The translations under genes and the position numbers were made by a program. DNA of 64,000 nt from assembly GCF_004328665.1 (NCBI RefSeq), contig NZ_CP019770.1, forward strand, positions 1,302,001 to 1,366,000, given 5' to 3'. Positions 46,974-56,482 of the stretch are shown piece after piece. Under the pieces are notes generated by a model. That model was not told the DNA's origin. It worked only from the letters and a program-made list of their open reading frames with translations, and made no database searches. Numbering within the stretch: position 1 is the stretch's first letter; each line of letters opens with the position of its first letter. This stretch comes from Pseudoalteromonas sp. DL-6. GTDB lineage: Bacteria > Pseudomonadota > Gammaproteobacteria > Enterobacterales > Alteromonadaceae.

Positions 46974-49583
46974 ATGACCATTATTAATAACACCCAATAC
47001 CGTAAGCCATTACCAGGCTCAAATGTAGATTATTACGATACCCAAGCCGCGGTAGATGCCATTAAACCGGGCGCTTACGCCACACTGCCTTACAGTTCGC
47101 GGGTATTTGCCGAAAACTTAGTGCGCCGCTGTGAACCTGATATGTTAACCGATGCGCTTAGCCAAATTATTGAGCGCAAGCAGGATTTAGACTTTCCGTG
47201 GTATCCGGCACGCGTTGTATGTCACGATATTTTAGGGCAAACCGCTTTAGTTGATTTAGCGGGCCTGCGCGACGCTATTGCTGCAAAAGGTGGCGATCCT
47301 GCAAAAGTAAATCCGGTTGTGCCAACACAATTAATTGTCGATCACTCGTTAGCGGTAGAGCATGCAGGCTTTGATCCTGAAGCATTTGAGAAAAACCGCG
47401 CCATTGAAGACCGACGCAACGATGACCGTTTTCATTTTATAAACTGGACTAAAACTGCGTTTAAAAATATTGATGTGATCCCGCCGGGCAATGGCATCAT
47501 GCATCAAATTAACCTTGAAAAAATGTCACCAGTAATTCAAAACCGTGACGGTATTGCATTCCCAGACACGCTAGTAGGTACCGACAGCCATACACCGCAT
47601 GTTGATGCATTAGGTGTTATTGCTGTTGGCGTGGGCGGCCTGGAAGCAGAAAGCGTAATGTTAGGACGCGCATCGTACATTCGTTTACCCGATATTGTAG
47701 GCGTAGAGCTTACCGGTAAACGCCAACCGGGCATAACTGCAACCGATATTGTATTGGCTATTACCGAATTTTTACGCGAGCAACGTGTGGTATCGACTTA
47801 CCTCGAATTTTACGGTGAAGGGGCTGATGCATTAACTCTTGGTGATAGAGCAACCATTTCGAATATGACCCCAGAATTTGGCGCAACCGCGGCTATGTTC
47901 TACATTGACGATAAAACAATAGATTACTTGCGTTTAACAGGTCGTGATGAAGAGCAAATTGCCCTTGTAGAAAACTACGCTAAAACAGCAGGGCTATGGA
48001 GCGACAGCTTAAAAACAGCGCATTACGATCGTGTACTTAAATTTGATTTATCAAGTGTAGGGCGCAACATTGCAGGGCCTTCCAATCCGCATCGTCGTGT
48101 ATCTACTAGCGATTTAGCAGCGCAAGGTATTTCGGGTGTTGTTGAAAATGAAGAAGGCTTAATGCCCGATGGCGCCTGTATTATTGCCGCTATTACTAGC
48201 TGTACTAATACCAGTAACCCGCGCAATGTAATTGCTGCAGGTTTATTAGCGCGTAACGCCAATGCAAAAGGTTTAATGCGCAAACCTTGGGTTAAAACCT
48301 CATTGGCACCGGGCTCTAAAGCAGTGCAATCGTACCTTGAGGATGCAAAATTATTACCAGAACTAGAACAACTTGGTTTTGGTATTGTTGGTTTTGCCTG
48401 TACTACCTGTAACGGCATGAGTGGTGCACTAGACCCTAAAATTCAACAAGAAGTGATTGATCGTGATTTATACGCAACGGCAGTGCTTTCGGGCAATCGT
48501 AACTTTGATGGTCGTATTCATCCGTATGCTAAGCAAGCATTTTTAGCGTCTCCACCGCTTGTAGTTGCTTATGCTATTGCCGGTACCATTCGTTTTGATA
48601 TAGAAAAAGACATCCTCGGTAAAGATCAGCAAGGTAACGATGTAACCTTAAAAGATTTATGGCCATCTGATGAAGAAATAGATGCAGTGATCAAGCAAAG
48701 TGTTAAGCCTGAGCAGTTTAGAAAAGTATACGAGCCAATGTTTAACTTAACCGTTGATTACGGCGAAGATAACGACCCATTATACGATTGGCGTCCAGAA
48801 AGTACCTATATTCGCCGCCCACCTTACTGGGAAGGGGCTTTGGCAGGTGAGCGCAGTATGACAGGTATGCGCGCGTTAGCAGTACTGGGCGATAACATTA
48901 CAACCGATCATTTATCACCTTCTAATGCAATTATGGCAAGTAGCGCTGCAGGTGAATACTTAACTAAAATGAACGTGCCAGAGGAAGACTTTAACTCGTA
49001 CGCAACGCATCGAGGCGATCACTTAACTGCGCAGCGCGCCACGTTTGCAAACCCTAAACTATTGAACGAAATGGTATTGGATGAAAACGGCGAAGTGAAG
49101 CAAGGATCGTATGCGCGTATAGAGCCTGAGGGTAAAAATACGCGTATGTGGGAAGCCATCGAAACCTACATGCAACGTAAGCAACCGCTTATTATTGTTG
49201 CCGGTGCCGATTATGGGCAAGGTTCGTCGCGCGATTGGGCGGCAAAAGGCGTAAGGCTTGCTGGTGTTCAGGTTATTGCAGCTGAAGGGTTTGAGCGTAT
49301 TCACCGTACTAATCTCATTGGTATGGGTGTGCTACCACTGGAATTTGCTGCAGGTACAACCCGCAAAACACTTAACCTAGATGGTAGCGAAAGCTATGAT
49401 GTAAAAGGCGAACCAGCACCAGGGGCAACTTTAGAATTAGTGATCACCCGTAAAAATGGTGAAGTAGTCACTGTGCCAATGAAATGCCGATTAGATACGC
49501 AAGAAGAGCTTTCTATTTATGCTGCAGGCGGTGTATTGCAACGCTTTGCACAAGACTTTTTAGAAGCAACGCAAGCATCATAA
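46974..49583 (+). CDS. acnD: Fe/S-dependent 2-methylcitrate dehydratase AcnD
   Basis: AcnD dehydrates 2-methylcitrate using a 4Fe-4S cluster and works with PrpF, replacing PrpD. The 869-residue aconitase-family protein has cluster ligands Cys410 (AAITSCTNTSNP), Cys476 and Cys479 (FACTTCNGMSG), the substrate-binding segment GTDSHTPHVDALG, and the swivel domain with GADYGQGSSRDWAAKG. Length matches known AcnD (about 865). prpF follows 13 bases later. Confidence 0.96.
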   Translation: MTIINNTQYRKPLPGSNVDYYDTQAAVDAIKPGAYATLPYSSRVFAENLVRRCEPDMLTDALSQIIERKQDLDFPWYPARVVCHDILGQTALVDLAGLRDAIAAKGGDPAKVNPVVPTQLIVDHSLAVEHAGFDPEAFEKNRAIEDRRNDDRFHFINWTKTAFKNIDVIPPGNGIMHQINLEKMSPVIQNRDGIAFPDTLVGTDSHTPHVDALGVIAVGVGGLEAESVMLGRASYIRLPDIVGVELTGKRQPGITATDIVLAITEFLREQRVVSTYLEFYGEGADALTLGDRATISNMTPEFGATAAMFYIDDKTIDYLRLTGRDEEQIALVENYAKTAGLWSDSLKTAHYDRVLKFDLSSVGRNIAGPSNPHRRVSTSDLAAQGISGVVENEEGLMPDGACIIAAITSCTNTSNPRNVIAAGLLARNANAKGLMRKPWVKTSLAPGSKAVQSYLEDAKLLPELEQLGFGIVGFACTTCNGMSGALDPKIQQEVIDRDLYATAVLSGNRNFDGRIHPYAKQAFLASPPLVVAYAIAGTIRFDIEKDILGKDQQGNDVTLKDLWPSDEEIDAVIKQSVKPEQFRKVYEPMFNLTVDYGEDNDPLYDWRPESTYIRRPPYWEGALAGERSMTGMRALAVLGDNITTDHLSPSNAIMASSAAGEYLTKMNVPEEDFNSYATHRGDHLTAQRATFANPKLLNEMVLDENGEVKQGSYARIEPEGKNTRMWEAIETYMQRKQPLIIVAGADYGQGSSRDWAAKGVRLAGVQVIAAEGFERIHRTNLIGMGVLPLEFAAGTTRKTLNLDGSESYDVKGEPAPGATLELVITRKNGEVVTVPMKCRLDTQEELSIYAAGGVLQRFAQDFLEATQAS

Positions 49584-49596
49584 GGATATAAAACAG

Positions 49597-50766
49597 ATGT
49601 TTAAACCACAAATTAAAGTGCCAGCGACATACATGCGTGGCGGCACCAGTAAAGGCGTATTTTTTAATTTAACCGATTTACCCGCATCTGCCCAAGTGGC
49701 AGGTGAGGCGCGCGATAACTTATTACTGCGCGTTATTGGTAGCCCCGATCCTTATGGTAAACAAACTGATGGTATGGGTGGCGCAACATCAAGCACCAGT
49801 AAAACGGTTATTTTAAGTAAAAGTGAACAGCCCGATCATGATGTTGATTATTTATTTGGGCAAGTTGCTATCGATAAGCCATTCGTTGATTGGAGTGGTA
49901 ACTGCGGCAATTTAACCTCTGCTGTGGGCGCATTTGCCATTAGCAATGGTTTAGTTGATAAAAGCAGAGTGCCTGATAATGGTATTGCTATTGTGCGTGT
50001 ATGGCAGGCGAACATTAAAAAAAGCATTTTAGTGCATGTACCAATGATTAACGGTCAAGTACAAGAAACCGGTGACTTTGAGTTAGATGGTGTTACCTTT
50101 CCTGCAGCTGAAGTAAAGCTGGAATTTATTGACCCTGCTGATGGTGATGGCGCGTTATTCCCAACAGGCAATGTGGTAGATGACTTAGAAGTACCAGGCG
50201 TCGGCACGTTAAAAGCAACCATGATCAACGCAGGTATTCCGACTATTTTTGTAAATGCAGCGGATATTGGTTACACCGGTACAGAGCTGCAAGATGATAT
50301 CAATAGCGATAATGCGGCGTTAACTATGCTTGAAAGCATTCGTGCCCATGGGGCAGTAAAAATGGGCTTAATTAATAATATTAATGAAGCGCAAGCACGC
50401 CAACATACACCTAAAGTGGCTTTTGTTGCTCCAGCAAAAGACTACACAGCCTCAAGTGGTAAGCACATCAATGCCAGCGATATAAGTATATTGGTTCGTG
50501 CCATGTCGATGGGTAAGTTACATCATGCCATGATGGGCACAGCCGCGGTTGCTATTGGTACAGCGGCTGCGATAGAAGGCACCTTAGTTAATGCTGCCGC
50601 TGGTGGCGGAGCCATTAATGAAGTTAATTTTGGTCACCCTTCTGGCACATTAAAAGTGGGTGCTGAGGCGGTTGTTACACAGGGCCAATGGCAGGTTAGC
50701 AAAGCTAGTATGAGCCGCAGCGCTCGTGTGCTAATGGAAGGTGTGGTGAGAGTACCTTTTAACTAA
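49597..50766 (+). CDS. prpF: PrpF, AcnD-accessory aconitate isomerase
   Basis: PrpF isomerises the trans/cis 2-methylaconitate made by AcnD so the methylcitrate cycle can continue. The 389-residue protein has the family start PATYMRGGTSKGVFF, GNCGNLTSAVGAFAI with its cysteine, and AMSMGKLHHAMMGTAAVAIGTAAAIEGT near the C-terminus. It resembles the diaminopimelate-epimerase fold. It is the last gene of the operon and is followed by a strong terminator. Confidence 0.96.
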   Translation: MFKPQIKVPATYMRGGTSKGVFFNLTDLPASAQVAGEARDNLLLRVIGSPDPYGKQTDGMGGATSSTSKTVILSKSEQPDHDVDYLFGQVAIDKPFVDWSGNCGNLTSAVGAFAISNGLVDKSRVPDNGIAIVRVWQANIKKSILVHVPMINGQVQETGDFELDGVTFPAAEVKLEFIDPADGDGALFPTGNVVDDLEVPGVGTLKATMINAGIPTIFVNAADIGYTGTELQDDINSDNAALTMLESIRAHGAVKMGLINNINEAQARQHTPKVAFVAPAKDYTASSGKHINASDISILVRAMSMGKLHHAMMGTAAVAIGTAAAIEGTLVNAAAGGGAINEVNFGHPSGTLKVGAEAVVTQGQWQVSKASMSRSARVLMEGVVRVPFN

Positions 50767-50798
50767 ACGAGTACTAATTTTAGTCATACAAAGCACAG

Positions 50799-50832
50799 AG
50801 CTGATAACTTAACGGTTATCAGCTTTTTTTTG
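50799..50832 (+). terminator. Rho-independent terminator after prpF
   Basis: AGCTGATAAC-TTAACG-GTTATCAGCT gives a perfect 10-bp stem followed by TTTTTTTTG, 33 bases after the prpF stop. Confidence 0.93.
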
Positions 50833-50956
50833 TGGTTTATATTTCTAGGAAGAAAGGTTAATTTTTTCTGTTATAACAGTAAATATTCACATATATTAAA
50901 AACGCTCACCCACATTTATAGCTGTTTATTAGAAGTACGTGTTTACGGAGTTGTTA

Positions 50957-52273
50957 ATGGATTTATCTAGGCTTAATGCAGAAAAATTAATCAAAAACTT
51001 GCATACAGGAGTGGTTGTACACGCACCTGATAGCAGTATTGTTTATGCAAACCCTGCTGCATTAAGTATTTTACGTATCACACAAAAGCAAGCTTTAGGG
51101 CATGACGTTTTTGATAGTCAATGGAATCTAATTGACGAACTGCGTAAACCTCTCAGTGTTGATAATCATCCCGTTAATTTAGTTATTAAGAGTAAAAAAC
51201 CGATCAGTAATATTGAGCTAGGTATTTGTGATGGCTCATGTGAAGAAATAACCTGGGTATTGTGCAACGCCTATCCAGAGTTTGATGAGAATAATAACCT
51301 CGCAGAGGTAGTGACCACCTTTATTGATATAACCCATCAAAAACAAACGATCCCATTTAAAGAGATAGTTGAACTTGCTAATGATGTTATTTTGGTTACT
51401 GAAGCTGACCCAATCATTGAAAATGGACCTAAAATTGTTTATGCAAACCAATCTTTCACTAAATTAACGGGGTATCATTTAGATGAAGTTAGAGGAAAAA
51501 CGCCACGAATTTTACAAGGCCCTCAAACTCAGCAAACAACGCGAGATAAAATAAGGCATGCGCTAGAAAATAAACAGCAAGTGTCAGAGCAAATACTTAA
51601 TTACAAAAAGTCAGGTGAGCCTTATTGGATTGATATGAATATTTTTCCACTAAAAAATGCCTTGGGTGAAGTGGCTTATTATGCGGCTATTGAGCGTGAT
51701 ATTACTAAAATGAAACAGTATCAAGCGCAGTTAAAAGACTTAACGATTAAAGATCCTCTTACAAATTTACTTAACCGTAGAGGATTTATTGAATCGAGTA
51801 CACTTGCACTTGATACCTGTTTTAAAAATGAACAGCATTTAACGCTAACTATGATAGATATTGATCATTTTAAGCGTATAAACGATGAATTTGGCCATGA
51901 AGGTGGTGACTTGGTCTTACAAAGTATTGCTGAAACGTTCAAATCATTTTGGGACAATAATGACATTGTAGCGCGTTTGGGCGGTGAGGAGTTTTGCATT
52001 GTTTCGCAGGATAAATGTGTTACTACTGTAGTTAAAACATTAGCAAAGCTTCAGGATTTTTTAAAAGATAATCCGGTTGAGTTACCCTGTGGCCAGTATG
52101 TCAGTTACACAGTGAGTAACGGGGTATCGAGCTTAACCTCTGAGTCCTGCACTTTGCAAGGCTTATTAAAAAATGCTGATAAAGCACTTTATAGAGCAAA
52201 GAAAATAGGCCGTGACCAAACCGTGGTGTTTAATGAAAGCCTATATGGTACAGACCTAAAAACAGCAGACTAA
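50957..52273 (+). CDS. PAS-PAS-GGDEF diguanylate cyclase
   Basis: A 438-residue soluble protein that should make c-di-GMP from GTP. PAS domain 1 lies at about 7-115, PAS/PAC domain 2 at about 125-250 (VYANQSFTKLTGYHLDEVRGKTP-type; GEPYWIDMNIFPL), GGDEF at about 265-430 with DPLTNLLNRRGF and an intact GGEEF (342-346). No RxxD inhibitory site stands five residues before GGEEF. No membrane helix. The start is ATG 50957, six bases after GGAG; the GTG at 50939 has no site. The second PAS has the look of a flavin LOV-like or haem-free sensor but lacks the GRNCRFLQ cysteine motif. Confidence 0.92.
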   Translation: MDLSRLNAEKLIKNLHTGVVVHAPDSSIVYANPAALSILRITQKQALGHDVFDSQWNLIDELRKPLSVDNHPVNLVIKSKKPISNIELGICDGSCEEITWVLCNAYPEFDENNNLAEVVTTFIDITHQKQTIPFKEIVELANDVILVTEADPIIENGPKIVYANQSFTKLTGYHLDEVRGKTPRILQGPQTQQTTRDKIRHALENKQQVSEQILNYKKSGEPYWIDMNIFPLKNALGEVAYYAAIERDITKMKQYQAQLKDLTIKDPLTNLLNRRGFIESSTLALDTCFKNEQHLTLTMIDIDHFKRINDEFGHEGGDLVLQSIAETFKSFWDNNDIVARLGGEEFCIVSQDKCVTTVVKTLAKLQDFLKDNPVELPCGQYVSYTVSNGVSSLTSESCTLQGLLKNADKALYRAKKIGRDQTVVFNESLYGTDLKTAD

Positions 52274-52299
52274 GGCAATTTTATTCAGTTTATTAAGGG

Positions 52300-53199
52300 T
52301 TATCCTAAGTTATAGCACTGTTGCTTTTTATTGTTTATAAAGCTTTCAAAAGTATTATTCTTACGCATAATGACAATTTCAGCGTTGATGTCAGCTAATA
52401 TAGATTGCCAGTTAGCCGTGCTTTTACTTATTTCATAGTACAAGGCTTTGTATTCTATACTTGGTGATAGTGCAACGAGGGCATTTAGCATCATTTTTTT
52501 ATCTCTATTTGATAAAAGTGATTTATAAATGCTGGCCTTCAGTACTTCTAAATCGGCGACAATAAGTTCAACGCGACCGTTTAAAAGCAAGTGAATAAGC
52601 TGATATTCACTGTTAGCAACAATGGTTTTTATTTTACCTTGATCAATAAGTTCATCTAATTCATCACTGTTTTTATATGAACGAACCACGCCCATCACCC
52701 TATTTTTTACAGAATTAATACTGCCATCGTAGTCAATAGTGTGATCTTTAAGTGCCACAAATGATAAGTCGCCACCCGGAATAGGTTCAGATAGCGCCAA
52801 TAACTGATTTCGTGTCTTGGTTAAAATATTTTCAGACATAACATCGTCAGTAATATAGTACTCAGGGAATAATATATCGGCTTTGCCTAGTTCTGCTTCA
52901 CGCACCGCGCGAGCCCACGGGTAAAATTCAATATGAACGCCATAACCACGTTTTACCAGCATGCTTACTGTGAGCTGATAGAGCCAGCCTTTATTGCAGA
53001 GGTTATCATCTATATAAGGAGGCCAGTTGAGTGTAACCAAACGAAGGACGGTATCAGACTCTAAATTATAACCGTAACCACTTTTGTATTTTTCGCCAGA
53101 GAGGGTAATATTTTTATCGTCAACAGAGTAGGTTACAGGCGCAGGGTCTGCGTAAGTAAAAAGTGATAAAAGTAAGGGGATGACTAAAAATATTCTCAT
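52300..53199 (-). CDS. Periplasmic solute-binding-like protein (SBP_bac_3 type)
   Basis: A 299-residue exported protein with a signal peptide (MRIFLVIPLLLSLFTYA). Segments VTLNWPPYIDDNLCNKGWLYQLTVSMLVKRGYGVHIEFYPWARAV-like and GKADILFPEYYITDD follow the pattern of amino-acid-type binding proteins, which also serve as stand-alone sensors. Two cysteines (LCNKG and QQCYN) may form a disulphide. There is no transporter gene beside it, so a sensing or unknown periplasmic role is as likely as uptake. It ends convergently 26 bases after the diguanylate cyclase. Confidence 0.8.
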   Translation of the reverse strand: MRIFLVIPLLLSLFTYADPAPVTYSVDDKNITLSGEKYKSGYGYNLESDTVLRLVTLNWPPYIDDNLCNKGWLYQLTVSMLVKRGYGVHIEFYPWARAVREAELGKADILFPEYYITDDVMSENILTKTRNQLLALSEPIPGGDLSFVALKDHTIDYDGSINSVKNRVMGVVRSYKNSDELDELIDQGKIKTIVANSEYQLIHLLLNGRVELIVADLEVLKASIYKSLLSNRDKKMMLNALVALSPSIEYKALYYEISKSTANWQSILADINAEIVIMRKNNTFESFINNKKQQCYNLG

Positions 53200-53373
53200 A
53201 AGGATAATGCATTTTTATATGTACATATAAGTTTAGTGCGTTATCTGGAATAAACAACGTAAATGGTCAAGTTCTTTTAATATAAATATAGCCTTAAAAA
53301 GCGATAGCTATTAACATGCGACTATAAGAAATTTAACTTAAATACGACATAATAATTATTAGAGGGAACTTTT

Positions 53374-54297
53374 ATGGCTAATAAGCCAATAAGTGAGGAT
53401 AATCCATTTGCTAATTTATCTGATGTGCAGTGTGAGCAGATCCAAAATTGGTATCAAAAGCATATTTCTTTAACTTTAACCACGTTGCTCAAAGGCAGTA
53501 AGTCTGGCCAAGTAATAGAAAGTAAATTAGAGCATGCCTTAAACCAAGCATTATGCAAAAGTAAACGGCTCACGACCCAATCAGGTAATGGTAATTCGCC
53601 TATAAAATTACAAAATGCAAGCGTATTGGCAGAACTCAAAGATACGCGTGATTTGTTTCATGGTGCACAAGTTAAAATAAATAAGCTAGAACAAAAAATA
53701 ACAACAAGTGCTGACGAAATACTATTGCTAGAGACTCAAAAAAGCGAACTACAGTTAGAGGTACGCAGTTTACAGCAACGGTTAAACCATGTTTTATCAC
53801 GGTTAGAGTCACAAGGTGTCTCGTTTCAAAAAAGCCATTATGTAGGGCGTATATTGGTACATGCTTTACGAGCAAGCTTTGAAAATTGGCAGCAAACACC
53901 CTCTGGTGAGCCTTTCAAAAATCATGACTTTTATAAGCTTTTCCCCCGGGTTTTGTACTCAAGTTTACTAAAAGAGATAGAGAAACTGCTAGGGGAGCAT
54001 GATTATAATCAAATAGAGCGCTCGCTCAGTGATTTCGTGTTTCAACAAAAGGGCTCACCAGTAGAGAATTGGCCGGATGAAGACCCGATATACGAGACAC
54101 AATTAGTTAACCAAAAGCAGTCTGAGCTTTTAATTAAATTACAAAGCCAACACCAGCAGCGAAAAAACTTTACCGCCTATTTAGAAAAGCGTCTTTCTAA
54201 TACTGGCTTTACTCATAAACACAGTGATTTACTGATGACCTTAGTTGATTTTGCGACAAATAATGAAAATAGTAAGTTTTCTAGTTATTGCCATTAA
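53374..54297 (+). CDS. Unrecognised cytoplasmic coiled-coil protein
   Basis: I do not recognise a family. The 307-residue product has no signal peptide or membrane helix. Residues about 85-150 are a heptad-rich coiled coil (LKDTRDLFHGAQVKINKLEQKI to LQLEVRSLQQRLNHVLSRLESQ). The C-terminal third is rich in charged residues and aromatic positions, without known enzyme motifs. AGAGGGAAC precedes the ATG. It sits between two solute-binding-like genes on the other strand and overlaps the stop of the second by four bases. Confidence 0.8.
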   Translation: MANKPISEDNPFANLSDVQCEQIQNWYQKHISLTLTTLLKGSKSGQVIESKLEHALNQALCKSKRLTTQSGNGNSPIKLQNASVLAELKDTRDLFHGAQVKINKLEQKITTSADEILLLETQKSELQLEVRSLQQRLNHVLSRLESQGVSFQKSHYVGRILVHALRASFENWQQTPSGEPFKNHDFYKLFPRVLYSSLLKEIEKLLGEHDYNQIERSLSDFVFQQKGSPVENWPDEDPIYETQLVNQKQSELLIKLQSQHQQRKNFTAYLEKRLSNTGFTHKHSDLLMTLVDFATNNENSKFSSYCH

Positions 54298-55106
54298 TTT
54301 GGAGTAATCGTTTGGCTAGGCAAAGGTAAAGGTGTTAGGGGATGCTGTTGAAGGCCAAGCTGTTTTAGTCTAGCTGCAATGTTGTCTTGCGCGAGTGCTC
54401 GTTTTACCCATTTATACAAAGTGCTTATATCGAGGGTGTGGGTTGGGCGAAGTAATAACTGATGGTTATAGGTTTGTGCAATTCGTTCAGAAACAAGTAG
54501 CAAACGCTTGCTTTTTGGATACTTGCTAAAGTATTGGTTTAAGTAAGAATGCGTGACGATGGCGCTATCGCTGCGTTTTTTTAATACCAATTCAATACTT
54601 CTTTTATGACTGCTTAATAAAGTCATTTTATATTCGTTTTCAAGTACTGCGGGGTTACTCTCATAATTTGCTAATGGGTAATGGTAGCCTAAAATACCCA
54701 CCAAGGTTCTATTTTCTAAATTATCAAACCAAGCCTGTGACTTTGCAAATTGCTTTAAAGCAATAAATACCTCACTGTCTGTGGCTATAACAGGGGAATT
54801 ACTAATTATATTATTCCCTTGCAGCCATCCCCAATCCGGGTTTTCAAAAAAAACTGAATCGAATAAGCCTTTTTGGTAATCTTTAAAGCGACGAACTGGC
54901 GTGGTTAGTACCAATTCAAAATGATAAGAATGCTGCATTTTATTAAGTTCGCTGATTAACTCAACAGTAAGGCCAGAAGCACGTCCATCAACAATCTCTA
55001 TATAAGGAGGGAATTCATAACCGCCTACTTTAACCACTGTTTTTGCATGAGCTTCTTCAACTGAAAAACCAAGTAAGGCTAATAAAATGAGCGTAACAAA
55101 CTTCAT
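54294..55106 (-). CDS. Periplasmic solute-binding-like protein (SBP_bac_3 type)
   Basis: A 270-residue exported protein with signal peptide MKFVTLILLALLGFSVEEAHA. The mature start VVKVGGYEFPPYIEIVDGRASGLTVELISELNK is the usual entry of amino-acid-type binding proteins; LVGILGYHYPL and SAIVTHSYLNQYF follow. Only about 20 percent seems shared with the protein at 52300. No ABC transporter partner lies nearby. AAGGAAGG precedes the start on the minus strand. Confidence 0.82.
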   Translation of the reverse strand: MKFVTLILLALLGFSVEEAHAKTVVKVGGYEFPPYIEIVDGRASGLTVELISELNKMQHSYHFELVLTTPVRRFKDYQKGLFDSVFFENPDWGWLQGNNIISNSPVIATDSEVFIALKQFAKSQAWFDNLENRTLVGILGYHYPLANYESNPAVLENEYKMTLLSSHKRSIELVLKKRSDSAIVTHSYLNQYFSKYPKSKRLLLVSERIAQTYNHQLLLRPTHTLDISTLYKWVKRALAQDNIAARLKQLGLQQHPLTPLPLPSQTITPN

Positions 55107-55287
55107 AGTTAAATCCTTCCTTAGCGTGCTTTTGATGTATCAATTTATAAGATAGTCTATTTGTTAACATAGTATGAATTATCAAGCAATGTATTCTAAC
55201 TTTTTGAGTTAAATTAAATGGGTAGTTATACGATGTTTGCAACGGAATTTAAGAGTGGCATGCGCTTTTTTTTGGTGTTTCCCCAAA

Positions 55288-55408
55288 GTCGGGTGGCGTG
55301 GCTTCGCCACTTAACCGACCTACGTTCCCAACAATTAGCGTAGGTTGGATAAGCCGGAGGCGTCATCCGACGATGTTGGATAATTCAAAGGCGTCATCCG
55401 ACGATGTT
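55288..55408. repeat. REP-like palindromes upstream of the RAYT gene
   Basis: Two palindrome types occur in the 310-base gap. Type a (55288-55324), GTCGGGTGGCGTGG and on to ACCGACCTACG, folds with stem GTGGCG/CGCCAC inside GTCGG/CCGAC. Type b (55339-55382), CGTAGGTTGGATAAGCCGGA and on, has GGAT...ATCC pairing; a partial type b copy is at 55388-55408. Both types recur downstream of the transposase gene. Confidence 0.85.
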
Positions 55409-55435
55409 TAGTCGCTTATGATAAGGAGATTTTTT

Positions 55436-55933
55436 GTGAGATATCGTCGAAATTATCAACCAGGAGGAACGTATTTTTTTACGGTTAATTTGCAGGATCG
55501 TAATAAATCATTATTGGTTGAGCATATTGATTTATTGCGTGAGGCTGTGCGCTGGGTAAAAATGCATAAACCATTTTATATTGATGCTTGGGTGGTGTTG
55601 CCTGATCATATGCATGCAGTGTTAACTTTACCCAAAGATGATAGCGATTATTCTGGCCGTTGGCGCGAAATTAAAAAACGTTTTTCTAAAGGCTTGGCTA
55701 AAAACGAACATTTATCACTCGCACGCGTTAATAAAAATGAACGAGGGATTTGGCAACGCCGTTTTTGGGAGCATACTATTGTTGATGAACGTGATTATTG
55801 GCAGCATGTAAATTATGTGCATTTTAACCCGCTTAAACATGGTTTGGTTGAACGGGTGGCTGATTGGCCTTATTCAAGCTTTCATAAAGCAGTCGAATCA
55901 GGAATATACAGCCGCAATTGGTGTGGGGAATAA
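55436..55933 (+). CDS. REP-associated tyrosine transposase (RAYT, Y1_Tnp)
   Basis: A 165-residue HUH-type single-strand transposase-like enzyme. The HUH motif is LPDHMHAVL (His58, His60), and the catalytic tyrosine is probably Tyr127 in NYVHFNPLKHGLV; the N-terminus RYRRNYQPGGTYFFTVNLQDR is the RAYT signature. Start is GTG 55436, six bases after AAGGAGA; the upstream ATG has no ribosome site. RAYTs are single-copy domesticated relatives of IS200/IS605 transposases that process REP palindromes, which surround the gene here on both sides. It appears intact. Confidence 0.92.
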   Translation: MRYRRNYQPGGTYFFTVNLQDRNKSLLVEHIDLLREAVRWVKMHKPFYIDAWVVLPDHMHAVLTLPKDDSDYSGRWREIKKRFSKGLAKNEHLSLARVNKNERGIWQRRFWEHTIVDERDYWQHVNYVHFNPLKHGLVERVADWPYSSFHKAVESGIYSRNWCGE

Positions 55934-55980
55934 TTAATACATTTTATGACGGGTGTTTCCCATACGTTACCAATAATGAA

Positions 55981-56383
55981 CGTAGGTTGGATAAGCCAGA
56001 GGCGTCATCCGACGATTTTGGATAATTCAAAGGTGTCATCCGTTGTTATTGGATATTGGTCGGTACCGGTGCAGGTTTTGCTTTATGTCGGGTGGTGCTT
56101 GGTATTGGGATGTTACCTAATGCCGGGTTTTCCCCAATGTCGGGTGGCGTGGCTTTGCCACTTAACCGACCTACGTCCCCAATAATTAACGTAGGTTGGA
56201 TAAGCCGGAGGCGTCATCCGACGATGTTGGATAATTTAAAGGCTCATCCGTTGTTGTTGGATATTAATCATTACCGGTGCAGGTTTTGCTTTATGTCGGG
56301 TAGTGCTTGGTATTGGGATGTTACCTAATGCCGGTTTTTCCCCAATGTCGGGTGGCGTGGCTTCGCCACTTAACCGACCTACG
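55981..56383. repeat. REP-like palindromes and 208-bp duplication downstream of the RAYT gene
   Basis: Type b copies are at 55981-56022 and 56190-56233, type a copies at 56139-56175 and 56347-56383. The segment from about 56064 (TACCGGTGCAGGTTTTGC) is repeated from 56272, period 208, so one a-b block was duplicated in tandem. The short open frames here are translations of the palindromes and are not counted as genes. Confidence 0.88.
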
Positions 56384-56396
56384 TTCTTTTTTGAAT

Positions 56397-56460
56397 TGGT
56401 ACGACTGAGTGGATTCTAACCAGAGACCTTTGGACCGGGTGATTAAGAGTAGGTAGTGCT
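56397..56460 (-). pseudogene. tRNA-Val 3' fragment 1
   Basis: Read on the minus strand it ends ...ATCCACTCAGTCGTACCA, the T-stem, acceptor stem and CCA of the neighbouring tRNA-Val. The T-loop carries a mutation (TTAGAATCC in place of TTCGAATCC), and the anticodon arm is replaced by a segment reading ACTCTTAATCACCCGGTCCA. The 5' half is missing. Confidence 0.8.
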
Positions 56461-56482
56461 TTTTATTGAGATGTTTTTGAAT

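Noticed and set aside
50957..52273. LOV-type blue-light sensor in the second PAS domain
   Set aside because: The segment VYANQSFTKLTGYHLDEVRG and PRILQGPQT resemble LOV, but the flavin-binding cysteine motif (GRNCRFLQ) is absent; PRILQGP has no cysteine.
55946..56328. Two overlapping frames after the RAYT gene
   Set aside because: They translate the REP palindromes (GRWISQRRHPT recurs in each copy) and have no ribosome site.
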